NCBI RefSeq assembly: GCF_001889065.1
Contig: NZ_LWHB01000042.1
Coordinates: 1-5,679, forward strand
DNA from: Suttonella ornithocola
Lineage (GTDB): Bacteria; Pseudomonadota; Gammaproteobacteria; Cardiobacteriales; Cardiobacteriaceae
Direction: 5' to 3'
DNA length: 5,679 bases
Shown: in pieces, positions 1-5,392 of the stretch
Layout: each line of letters starts with the position of its first letter
How positions within the stretch are numbered: the first letter of the stretch is position 1
Translations under genes and position numbers: made by a program
Notes under the pieces: model-generated
What the model was told of the DNA's origin: nothing
The model's input: only the letters and a program-made list of their open reading frames with translations
Database searches by the model: none

Positions 1-58
1 TAGAAAGGCGATGAGAAAATTCTTTTATCTTGATTTTCTTAGTCAGAATGAATTTTTT

Positions 59-63
59 GGAGG
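59..63 (+). promoter_or_regulatory. Shine-Dalgarno site that fixes the fxsA start
   Basis: GGAGG lies 5 nt upstream of the ATG at 69. The reading frame is open further upstream, with a TTG at 30 and an ATG at 48, but neither has a comparable purine-rich site. The membrane segment typical of the family begins directly after the ATG at 69, so this site selects that start. Confidence 0.75.
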
Positions 64-68
64 ACAAA

Positions 69-542
69 ATGCCATTATTATTGTTTTTTGGCGTATGGGG
101 TTTATTGGAATTAGTGGTATTGGTAGCGGTCGCAGGTGCTATTGGCGCATTGTGGACGATTTTTTTATTGATAATAAGCGCAGTCATCGGCATTTGGGTC
201 TTACGCGGTCAACAAATGCTTTTTATGTTGCGCTTACGCACGCTTCAGCTTCAACCTAATGCCTTACAAGAAGGGATGTATCGTTTATTGGCAGGGGTAT
301 TGCTGATTTTGCCGGGTTTTATCAGCGATGCTTTGGCAGTATGTTTGTTAATCCCTAAATTAAGAGGCTTAATTGGACTTTCTTTACTGCGCGCTTTTAA
401 GCCAGATATTGTGATGAAACGCTTTGGCTTTGGTAAGGATGTTCCTAATAATGTGTATGAACATGATGGTTCGGTGGAAGCGCATCGTGCAGACGGGACG
501 AAGATTGAAGGGGAATTTATTGAACATCAGGAGCGCAAATAA
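69..542 (+). CDS. fxsA: FxsA family inner-membrane protein
   Basis: This 157-residue protein matches the FxsA family of small inner-membrane proteins. E. coli FxsA is known for relieving F-plasmid exclusion of phage T7 when overproduced; its normal function is unclear. The sequence shows hydrophobic segments at roughly residues 2-20, 24-46 and 73-95. It carries the family's conserved Glu in the first segment (E14), a G-A-I-G-A turn near 23-27, the W-V-L-R exit motif at 43-46, and P-G-F-I-S-D at 82-87 followed by a Leu-rich stretch ending in Pro96. The C-terminal tail from about 100 is charged and probably cytosolic. I chose the ATG at 69 because of the GGAGG at 59-63 and because the protein then begins directly with its membrane segment. 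The stop TAA shares one base with the next start, suggesting translational coupling to pncB. No clear promoter or end of an upstream gene could be fixed in bases 1-58. Confidence 0.88.
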   Translation: MPLLLFFGVWGLLELVVLVAVAGAIGALWTIFLLIISAVIGIWVLRGQQMLFMLRLRTLQLQPNALQEGMYRLLAGVLLILPGFISDALAVCLLIPKLRGLIGLSLLRAFKPDIVMKRFGFGKDVPNNVYEHDGSVEAHRADGTKIEGEFIEHQERK

Positions 543-1987
543 TGGGCTTAGATAATCGTGCTTTATTGATGGATTTTTATGCGCTCACAATGGCAAATAC
601 CCATTTTGTCAAAGGGCGTGCAGAGCAATGGGCGGTATTTGATTATTATTTTCGCCGCGTTCCCGAAAAAGGGGGCTTTGCGGTTTTTGCAGGTTTAGAA
701 ACGCTATTAGATATTCTGCAAGATTTTCATTTTACGGATGATGATATTGCTTTCTTGCGCGCCAAAGGCGGATTTGATGAAGACTTTTTGAATTTTTTAA
801 GCACTTTTCACTTTCGTGGCGAAATTTATGCTTTTGATGAAGGCACAGTGATTTTCCCAAATGAGCCTGTTGTTACTGTCCACGCACCGCTAATTGATTG
901 TCATTTAATTGAAACGATTTTATTACTCACTCTAAATCATCAATCTCTCATTGCCACTAAAGCTGCCCGAATTTGCTCACAAGCTCAGGGACGGACGGTT
1001 TTAGAGTTTGGTTCACGACGCGCGCATGGCAGCGATGCCGCTCTTTATGGCGCAAGAGCGGCTTTTATTGGTGGCGTGGAAGCCTCCGCCAATACTTTAG
1101 CAGAAGCCGCTTTTGGTGTGCCTGCTCGCGGAACAATGGCTCATGCTTTTGTGCAAAGTTTTGAGGATGAATTTTCCGCTTTTAAAGCGTATGCAGAAGT
1201 CTATCCTGATAATACGATTTTATTGGTGGATACGTATGACACGTTAAAAAGCGGTGTCCCCAATGCCATTCGCACGCATCAAGAAGTATTAGCGCCAATG
1301 GGTAAAAAATTACAAGGGATTCGTTTAGACAGTGGCGATTTAGCATATTTAAGCCGACAAGCGCGTAAGATGTTAGATGCTGCGGGATTAACGGATGTTA
1401 AAATCGCGGTGAGTAATGGTCTTGATGAGTTTTTAATTAAAGATTTACTCACACAAGAAGCCGCCATTGATATTTTTGGCGTGGGCGAACGGTTGATTAC
1501 TGCTCGCAGCGAGCCCGTATTTGGTGGCGTTTATAAAATTGTCGCATTAGAAGAAAACGGACTGTTAATCCCTAAAATTAAAGTGAGCGGTGATACCATT
1601 AAAACTTCTACACCAGGCTTTAAACAAGTCTGGCGCTTTTATGATACTGATGGAATGGCAACAGCGGATGTTGTCAGCTTACGCGATGAAGTTATTGATG
1701 AACAGCAGCCGTATTTATTATTCGACCCTATTTCCCCATGGAAGAAAAAGCATGTTCGAAACTTCTATGTTCGTCCTTTATTAAACTTGGTCTATCAACA
1801 TGGCAAACGCTGTAAAGTATCGCCAACATTAGCCGAGGTTCAACAACATCGTGAACAATCTTTGGCAGAAATGTGGTCAGAAGTGAAACGATTAGAAAAC
1901 CCTCACGGCTATTATGTTGATTTATCTCGCCCATTATGGGAACTCAAACAATCTATGCTCGCAGAAATTAGCGGAGAAAACGAATGA
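542..1987 (+). CDS. pncB: Nicotinate phosphoribosyltransferase
   Basis: The 481-residue product should convert nicotinate and PRPP, with ATP hydrolysis, to nicotinate mononucleotide, the entry step of Preiss-Handler NAD salvage in the cytosol. Family signatures are in order: an N-terminal A-L-L-M-D-F-Y-A-L-T-M block near residues 7-17; L-E-F-G-S-R-R at 154-160, with the arginines expected to bind phosphates; G-T-M-A-H at 197-201, whose His201 aligns with the phosphorylated active-site His of Salmonella and E. coli PncB; R-L-D-S-G-D-L at 261-267; and F-G-V-G-E-R at 312-317. The length suits the longer bacterial branch of the family better than E. coli PncB (about 400 residues). The start at 542 has AGGAG at 529-533, 8 nt upstream, and overlaps the fxsA stop by one base. 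The stop overlaps the nadE start by 4 nt. No disruption is visible. Family assignment is firm; the subfamily is inferred. Confidence 0.95.
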   Translation: MGLDNRALLMDFYALTMANTHFVKGRAEQWAVFDYYFRRVPEKGGFAVFAGLETLLDILQDFHFTDDDIAFLRAKGGFDEDFLNFLSTFHFRGEIYAFDEGTVIFPNEPVVTVHAPLIDCHLIETILLLTLNHQSLIATKAARICSQAQGRTVLEFGSRRAHGSDAALYGARAAFIGGVEASANTLAEAAFGVPARGTMAHAFVQSFEDEFSAFKAYAEVYPDNTILLVDTYDTLKSGVPNAIRTHQEVLAPMGKKLQGIRLDSGDLAYLSRQARKMLDAAGLTDVKIAVSNGLDEFLIKDLLTQEAAIDIFGVGERLITARSEPVFGGVYKIVALEENGLLIPKIKVSGDTIKTSTPGFKQVWRFYDTDGMATADVVSLRDEVIDEQQPYLLFDPISPWKKKHVRNFYVRPLLNLVYQHGKRCKVSPTLAEVQQHREQSLAEMWSEVKRLENPHGYYVDLSRPLWELKQSMLAEISGENE

Positions 1988-2730
1988 ATATGCAAACTTA
2001 TGCCGATTATTTAGTTAATTGGCTAGAAAATCAGCGAAAAACGCTCTATAAAATGGATGGCTATGTTTTAGGGGTAAGCGGTGGCGTGGATTCTGCGGTA
2101 TGTGCGTATTTGCTCGCCAGAACGGGGACTCCCGTCCATTGTTACATGCTGCCTGCGGCAGTATCCTCTGAAACCGATTTAACCGATGCTAATGCTGTCT
2201 TAGATGGTTGCGGTTTATCAGGAGAAGTTATCTCTATTGAACCGATGTATCAAGCAGTGATGACTAGCGTCGCTAGCGCACTACATCCTGATCCAGAACG
2301 GGTAAAAGTTCTACATGGTAATGTCATGGCGCGTTTACGTATGGTGACTTTATTTACGCTTGCCCAAAGCTATCGTGCCGTCGTTGTTGGAACAGATAAT
2401 CTTGCAGAATCTTATACAGGCTATTTCACCAAATTTGGTGATGGCGCAGCAGATGTTCTGCCATTGGCGCGTTTACGAAAAGAGCAAGTTCTTGCGTTAG
2501 CAGAAGTATTAGGCGTTCCCTCACAAATTATCTATAAAGCCCCTAGTGCGGGACTTTGGGAAGGACAAACCGATGAAGATGAATTAGGCGTTAACTATAC
2601 CGTCTTAGATACCTTTTTACGCGGAGAAAAAGTCAGCAAAGCAGCCCAAAAACGTATTGCCTTTTGGCATAACCGTTCGCATCACAAACGGATGCTACCG
2701 CCTATGCCTGAAGAAACACCCAATCAATGA
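1984..2730 (+). CDS. nadE: Ammonia-dependent NAD(+) synthetase
   Basis: This 248-residue protein is a short-form NAD synthetase. It adenylates and then amidates nicotinate adenine dinucleotide to NAD, using ATP and free ammonia; no glutaminase (nitrilase-like) domain is present. Visible motifs are the ATP-pyrophosphatase P-loop S-G-G-V-D-S at 32-37, G-T-D-N-L-A-E at 136-142, the Y-F-T-K-F-G-D-G substrate-binding block at 147-154, and P-S-A-G-L-W-E-G-Q-T-D-E at 187-198, all characteristic of NadE. The length is slightly below E. coli NadE (275), within the usual range. The start at 1984 overlaps the pncB stop in an ATGA arrangement and has GGAG at 1973-1976, 7 nt upstream; a second in-frame ATG at 1990 is less well placed. 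Adjacency to pncB links first and last steps of NAD salvage; NadD, needed between them, must be encoded elsewhere. Confidence 0.96.
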   Translation: MNMQTYADYLVNWLENQRKTLYKMDGYVLGVSGGVDSAVCAYLLARTGTPVHCYMLPAAVSSETDLTDANAVLDGCGLSGEVISIEPMYQAVMTSVASALHPDPERVKVLHGNVMARLRMVTLFTLAQSYRAVVVGTDNLAESYTGYFTKFGDGAADVLPLARLRKEQVLALAEVLGVPSQIIYKAPSAGLWEGQTDEDELGVNYTVLDTFLRGEKVSKAAQKRIAFWHNRSHHKRMLPPMPEETPNQ

Positions 2731-2758
2731 TTCCCTCTTTTTATAGACGATTTATCTT

Positions 2759-3868
2759 ATGAAAAAACTATTTCTTTTATTTCTAACCTTTCCCTTACTA
2801 GTTTGGGCACAAGCCACACCAAACGAATTGGTGAAAAGTTATGTATTAATGGATGCCGAAAGCGGACAAATTTTAGACGCGCTCAATCCTAATGAAGAAC
2901 TACCACCCGCCAGTATTACTAAGCTAATGACCGCTTACGTAGTCTTTGATGCTCTCAAAAACGGAAAAATTCAATTAACTGATAAAGTGCCTGTTAGCGA
3001 ACGTGCATATCGCCAAGAAGGTTCACGGATGTTTATTGAAATCCGCTCACAAGTTCCCGTAGAAGATTTGATTCGTGGGATGATTATTCAGTCAGGTAAT
3101 GATGCCAGTATTGCTTTGGCAGAATATGTCGGTGGTAGTGTGGAAAACTTTGTGGAAATCATGAATGCCGATGCTAAAAAGCTTGGCATGGACCATACCC
3201 ATTATAAAAATCCTACTGGCTTGCCAACAGAAGGACATTACTCCACCGCACACGATATCGCCACCCTATCGCGCGCCATTATCACCCAATTTCCCGAATA
3301 CTATCGCTACTACAGTGAAAAATCTTTCCGCTGGAATAAAATTACCCAACCTAACCGTAACCGCTTATTATTCTCTAATGCCAATGTCGACGGACTCAAA
3401 ACAGGACATACCGAAGCCGCTGGCTATTGTTTGGCCGCTTCTGAAAAACGTGGCGACATCCGCCTAATCACTGCGGTTTTAGGCGCGAAAAAAGAAGCGG
3501 ATCGTTTTCAAGCTAGCCAAGTATTGCTGAATATTGGTTTTGCGCAATTTACTCAAGTTTCTCCGCTTAAAGCCAATCAAGTCCTAATGCAAGCGACTGT
3601 TTATAAGGGTGAAGAAAAGACGGTTGATGTTATTCCCGCTCATGCCGTTAGCTTAATGATGCCAAAAAATGCCCCTACCCTTAAAGCCAATGTCAATTTA
3701 GATACGCTAATTGCCCCTATTAAAAAAGGCGATACCGTTGGCACCATTACCCTTACTGACGGCACAAAAACCTATACAACCTTACCTGCAATCGCAGCAA
3801 AAAATGTTCCAGAAGGCGGCTTTTTTCGTCGCAGCTGGGATGGATTAAAACTTTGGTGGGAGAACTAA
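2759..3868 (+). CDS. dacA: D-alanyl-D-alanine carboxypeptidase (PBP5/6 type)
   Basis: This 369-residue serine D,D-carboxypeptidase of the S11 family should remove the terminal D-Ala from peptidoglycan pentapeptides in the periplasm. It opens with a Sec signal peptide (Lys2-Lys3, hydrophobic core about 4-16, likely cleavage after A17 or A19). The three penicillin-binding motifs are intact: S-I-T-K at 52-55 with nucleophile Ser52 and Lys55, S-G-N at 112-114, and K-T-G at 214-216. Residues from about 260 form the all-beta PBP5 C-terminal domain, and the last 17 residues (F-F-R-R-S-W to W-W-E-N) look like the amphipathic helix that anchors PBP5-type enzymes to the outer face of the inner membrane. 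It lies 28 nt after nadE; no good Shine-Dalgarno site is visible before the ATG. The ybeD neighbour favours dacA over the paralogues dacC or dacD, but that choice is inference. Confidence 0.95.
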   Translation: MKKLFLLFLTFPLLVWAQATPNELVKSYVLMDAESGQILDALNPNEELPPASITKLMTAYVVFDALKNGKIQLTDKVPVSERAYRQEGSRMFIEIRSQVPVEDLIRGMIIQSGNDASIALAEYVGGSVENFVEIMNADAKKLGMDHTHYKNPTGLPTEGHYSTAHDIATLSRAIITQFPEYYRYYSEKSFRWNKITQPNRNRLLFSNANVDGLKTGHTEAAGYCLAASEKRGDIRLITAVLGAKKEADRFQASQVLLNIGFAQFTQVSPLKANQVLMQATVYKGEEKTVDVIPAHAVSLMMPKNAPTLKANVNLDTLIAPIKKGDTVGTITLTDGTKTYTTLPAIAAKNVPEGGFFRRSWDGLKLWWEN

Positions 3869-3869
3869 A

Positions 3870-4175
3870 ATGACCGACGAACCTAAAAATCATCCTTCAA
3901 CAGACGAATTTTCCGAACAAGAAACCCTGATTGAATTCCCCGCGCGTTTCCCCATTAAAATCATGGGAAAAAACACGCCAGAATTTCAATCTGCGGTTTT
4001 AGCCATTATCAATCAAACCATTCCTGAAAAAGACCGTATCGAAATACGCGAACAGCCAAGCAAAAACGGGGCGTATTTAGCCATAACAGTTGTTGCAATG
4101 TTCTACGATAAACCGACCATTGATAACGTCTATCAAGCACTAACCGATGAACCTTTAGTACTGATGGCACTATAG
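3870..4175 (+). CDS. ybeD: YbeD/DUF493 (UPF0250) family small protein
   Basis: The 101-residue product belongs to the YbeD/DUF493 family of small cytosolic proteins with an ACT-like ferredoxin fold; a regulatory role is suspected from structure but not established. Family features are L-I-E-F-P near residues 20-24 followed by F-P-I-K-I-M-G, a central charged helix, and a last strand reading D-E-P-L-V-L-M-A-L, comparable to the E. coli ending in V-R-M-V-L. It is slightly longer than E. coli YbeD (87) because of a polar N-terminal extension. The start is 1 nt after the dacA stop, with GGGAG at 3858-3862, 7 nt upstream, so it is almost certainly co-translated. The stop codon is TAG at 4173-4175: its TA is the presumed target of a small inverted-repeat element and its G is the element's first base. 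Removing the element restores TAA, leaving protein length unchanged. lipB does not follow. Confidence 0.9.
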   Translation: MTDEPKNHPSTDEFSEQETLIEFPARFPIKIMGKNTPEFQSAVLAIINQTIPEKDRIEIREQPSKNGAYLAITVVAMFYDKPTIDNVYQALTDEPLVLMAL

Positions 4176-4204
4176 CTATAGCAGGGCTCCCAAAAAATGC
4201 ATAC
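4173..4204 (+). repeat. Left terminal inverted repeat of the first small element
   Basis: This arm matches the reverse complement of 4255-4286 at 26 of 32 positions. The outer 10 nt (TAGCTATAGC) are identical, positions 11-15 diverge, and the inner 17 nt, including CCC, six A and GCATAC, differ at one position. Its first three bases are the ybeD stop codon. Confidence 0.85.
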
Positions 4205-4284
4205 CGTACTTGGAGATAGAAGACTGTTTTCAAAGTGGATGCTAAGTTAACGTTGTATGCTTTTTTTGGGAAGTTGGCTATAGC
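4175..4284. mobile_element. MITE-like inverted-repeat element in the ybeD stop codon
   Basis: About 110 bp is bounded by inverted repeats and flanked on each side by TA (4173-4174 and 4285-4286), the target duplication typical of IS630/Tc1-mariner elements. Each end begins GCTATAGC. Counting the TA, the 32-nt arms 4173-4204 and 4255-4286 pair at 26 of 32 positions, and partial symmetry continues inward, leaving about 50 bp of interior with no credible gene. It has no transposase, so it would need one in trans. Its ends (TA then GCTATAGC) differ from those of the IS630 copies to the right (TA then GTCAA or GTGCAA), so its helper is probably another element. Transcribed with ybeD, it would form a long hairpin. 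The MITE reading is inference from symmetry and TA flanks. Confidence 0.72.
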
Positions 4285-4286
4285 TA
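4255..4286 (-). repeat. Right terminal inverted repeat of the first small element
   Basis: This is the partner of the arm at 4173-4204. It reads GTATGC, seven T, GGG, and ends GCTATAGC followed by TA. Bases after it (ACAAATAT) appear to be the original sequence downstream of ybeD. Confidence 0.85.
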
Positions 4287-4318
4287 ACAAATATAAAAAC
4301 TCACGCTTTCAGTGGTAA

Positions 4319-4342
4319 TCAAATCCGCTAAATAACAAGACA
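4319..4342 (+). repeat. Left inverted repeat of the second small element
   Basis: It pairs with 4380-4403 at 21 of 24 positions. The outer 14 nt, TCAAATCCGCTAAA, are perfect; the three mismatches lie in the inner part. Confidence 0.85.
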
Positions 4343-4379
4343 TTCTATCAACCTTACCCAATCTTCTGGTAGTGAATAA

Positions 4380-4403
4380 TGTTCTGTTTTTTAGCGGATT
4401 TGA
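4380..4403 (-). repeat. Right inverted repeat of the second small element
   Basis: This is the partner of 4319-4342. It ends TTTAGCGGATTTGA, followed by C and the flanking TA at 4405-4406. The outermost base differs between arms (A on the left, G when the right arm is read inward). Confidence 0.85.
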
Positions 4404-4406
4404 CTA

Positions 4407-4643
4407 TATAGATACTGTTATGAATTCCCCAAATACGGGGCAAACATATAAGTCAAATACAGGAGATACAAAAACTGCTCTTTTAGTTAAAAAATATTAA
4501 ATATTAAGCCATAGATAAATTATATAGCGTTGGCAAAATATTACTAACTTATTCAATTTCACTATGAGATTAAAATAATTATTTAAAAAACAGGATAAAA
4601 AATTACCTAAAGGAATATTAACCGTCAACAAGAGTTAGATAAC
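4407..4643. other. AT-rich intergenic stretch without recognisable gene
   Basis: No reading frame of useful length or family resemblance was found on either strand here. It is much richer in A and T than the gene cluster, with many A and T runs. A small CCCC/GGGG hairpin with a 6-nt loop (4427-4440) is the only local symmetry, and a 4-bp stem is weak evidence of function. TAAGTCAAATAC near 4449-4460 resembles the ends of the neighbouring elements but has no visible partner, so it could be a remnant or chance. The stretch may hold the promoter and leader of the interrupted gene starting at 4644, but no convincing -35/-10 pair could be assigned. Confidence 0.6.
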
Positions 4644-4694
4644 ATGAAAATAAAATATTTTTTATTATTAATATTGATATTTATAGTCAATTAA
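4644..4694 (+). pseudogene. Start of an exported or membrane protein gene cut by IS630
   Basis: An ATG at 4644 opens a frame coding Met-Lys-Ile-Lys then an unbroken hydrophobic run (Y-F-L-L-L-I-L-I-F-I), the form of a signal peptide or N-terminal membrane anchor. After 14 codons it meets the IS630 end at 4686 and terminates two codons later at TAA (4692-4694). AAGAG at 4630-4634 is a possible, weak ribosome site. I infer that a gene for a secreted, lipid-anchored or membrane protein stood here and was split at TA 4684-4685. Its remainder, if retained, would lie beyond the insertions, outside the window. The product family cannot be named from 14 residues, and a chance short frame in AT-rich DNA cannot be excluded. 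Confidence 0.45.
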
Positions 4695-4759
4695 ATCCAG
4701 AATAGGACAAAAGAGCATCCCAAAAGACATCAAAATTAGATAAAACTTTACGTAAATAC

Positions 4760-4763
4760 TTTT
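4760..4763 (-). other. Second frameshift in the transposase, one A lost
   Basis: On the minus strand, CTT followed by four A and GTATTTACG reads L-K-S-I-Y-V-K in the catalytic frame and runs into an unrelated tail that ends beyond the element. Adding one A gives L-K-K-Y-L-R-K-V and a typical IS630 C-terminus that stops inside the terminal repeat. This looks like a one-base deletion rather than programmed recoding, because A4 is a poor slippery site. Confidence 0.65.
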
Positions 4764-5220
4764 AAGATTGCCCCACTGCTTTTCGATTAGATTTAACTCT
4801 GGCGAATAAGGTGATAAAGGCAAAACAACGTGACCAAATTTTTCGGCTAACGCTTTTAGAACCTTCATTCGATGAAATTGAGCATTATCCATAATAATCA
4901 CTGATTTAACACTCAATGATGGTAATAAGTGTTCTTCAAACCATTTTTCAAAAAAGGCACTTGTCATGGTATTTTCGTAAGTCATTGGGGCAATGAGTTT
5001 ATTGCCAATTTGACCTGCAACAACGGATATTCGTTTATATTTTTTGCCACTAATGGTGCTTTTAACAGTTTTCTCTTTGGATAACCTTGCAAAGGGTCGA
5101 TGTAAGTAGGTATCTATACCCGTTTCATCAATATAAACCCTTTGATGGTCATTGAAGGTTGCAAGCTTGGTTAGATCGTTTTCTACTTTGATTGGGTCTT
5201 GTTCTTTGTAGGTCGTGGTC

Positions 5221-5227
5221 TTTTTTT
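5221..5227 (-). other. A7 run at the transposase domain junction, possible frameshift site
   Basis: On the minus strand the sequence is CTT, seven A, GACC. The upstream frame reads Leu-Lys-Lys-Arg-Pro and closes 12 codons later (stop at 5183-5185). Slipping back one base after the second AAA gives Leu-Lys-Lys-Lys-Thr-Thr-Thr-Tyr, the expected continuation into the catalytic domain. Some IS630-family members are known to express their transposase by frameshifting between two frames. A simple loss of one A from an A8 run would look the same, so function is not established. Confidence 0.5.
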
Positions 5228-5392
5228 AAGTGTCATACCGATTGATTTTAGTGCATAAAATATGCCTTGTGGTGTACAGGCAAAGTGTTTTGCTATTTCA
5301 AATAAATAGGCGTCATTGTATTGTTCTACATAGGTTTTAAGTTGTTCACGGTCTATTTTTCTTGATTTTGTGCCTTGAGATTGGGCGCTATA

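Larger units (their letters stand above)
4318..4404. mobile_element. Second MITE-like element with IS630-like ends
   Basis: This is an approximately 87-bp element flanked by TA (4316-4317 and 4405-4406). The arms 4319-4342 and 4380-4403 pair at 21 of 24 positions, around the core TCAAATCCGCTAAA, and enclose 37 bp with no coding capacity. Read from its right end inward it starts GTCAAATCC after the TA. The nearby IS630 ends start GTCAATTAAATCC (from 4686) and GTGCAATCATC (from 5393). The similarity suggests an internally deleted relative of such an IS630 element, movable by its transposase. Only 31 bp separate its flanking sequence from the first small element. That it is mobile is inferred. 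Confidence 0.7.
4686..5390 (-). mobile_element. IS630-family element, 5' end missing
   Basis: The left boundary is placed at G4686, just after TA 4684-4685, because the transposase stop overlaps an end reading GTCAATTAAATCC inward; this resembles the ends of the second small element. The right side stops at about 5390, where the 3' end of another IS630-type element begins at a TATA (5389-5392). The segment carries the second helix-turn-helix and the whole DDE domain of one transposase, but lacks about the first 50-60 residues and the right terminal repeat. Those parts may lie past the second element, if it is nested, or be lost. Confidence 0.8.
4687..5390 (-). pseudogene. IS630-family DDE transposase, 5'-truncated and frameshifted
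   Basis: The reading frame comes in three pieces. From 5390 down to about 5222 it encodes a helix-turn-helix segment (K-I-D-R-E-Q-L, then Y-N-D-A-Y-L-F-E-I-A-K, then Q-G-I-F-Y-A-L-K), the second DNA-binding half of IS630 transposases. At an A7 run (5221-5227) the frame must shift by one to continue T-T-T-Y-K-E-Q-D-P into the catalytic domain. This carries all three acidic residues: D at 5127-5129 (Y-I-D-E-T-G), D at 4887-4889 (M-D-N-A-Q-F-H) and E at 4782-4784 (N-L-I-E-K-Q-W). The last two are 34 residues apart (D34E), as in Tc1/IS630. At an A4 run (4760-4763) another one-base shift is needed for the family-like ending Y-L-R-K-V-L-S-N-F-D-V-F-W-D-A-L, stopping at TGA 4687-4689. The first helix-turn-helix is absent. 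With the missing 5' end it is almost certainly inactive. Confidence 0.85.

Noticed and set aside
29..58. Possible promoter upstream of fxsA (TTGATT near 29)
   Set aside because: No matching -10 box at proper spacing; the cluster could equally be read from further upstream.
11..259. 82-residue plus-strand frame at the left edge
   Set aside because: It overlaps fxsA in another frame, has no family resemblance, and the fxsA frame has the strong ribosome site and clear motifs.
973..1934. Several 60-70 residue frames on both strands inside pncB
   Set aside because: All lie in other frames of an intact, well-conserved gene.
3165..3467. 100-residue plus-strand frame inside dacA
   Set aside because: It overlaps the SGN to KTG region of dacA in another frame and looks like random composition.
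4173..4286. The hairpin after ybeD read as an ordinary intrinsic terminator
   Set aside because: The stem is far longer than usual, the seven-T run is inside the right arm rather than after a GC-rich stem, and TA flanks with stop-codon regeneration fit an insertion better. It may still impede transcription.
4009..4290. 93-residue minus-strand frame
   Set aside because: It runs antisense through ybeD and the first small element; its composition reflects those sequences and it shows no protein features of its own.
4173..4410. CRISPR-like repeat units
   Set aside because: The repeats are inverted pairs with different sequences, not direct repeats separated by uniform spacers.
4400..4424. TTGACT at the end of the second small element as an outward -35 box
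   Set aside because: The nearest -10-like hexamer (TATGAA at 4419-4424) is only 13 nt away, too short for a standard promoter.
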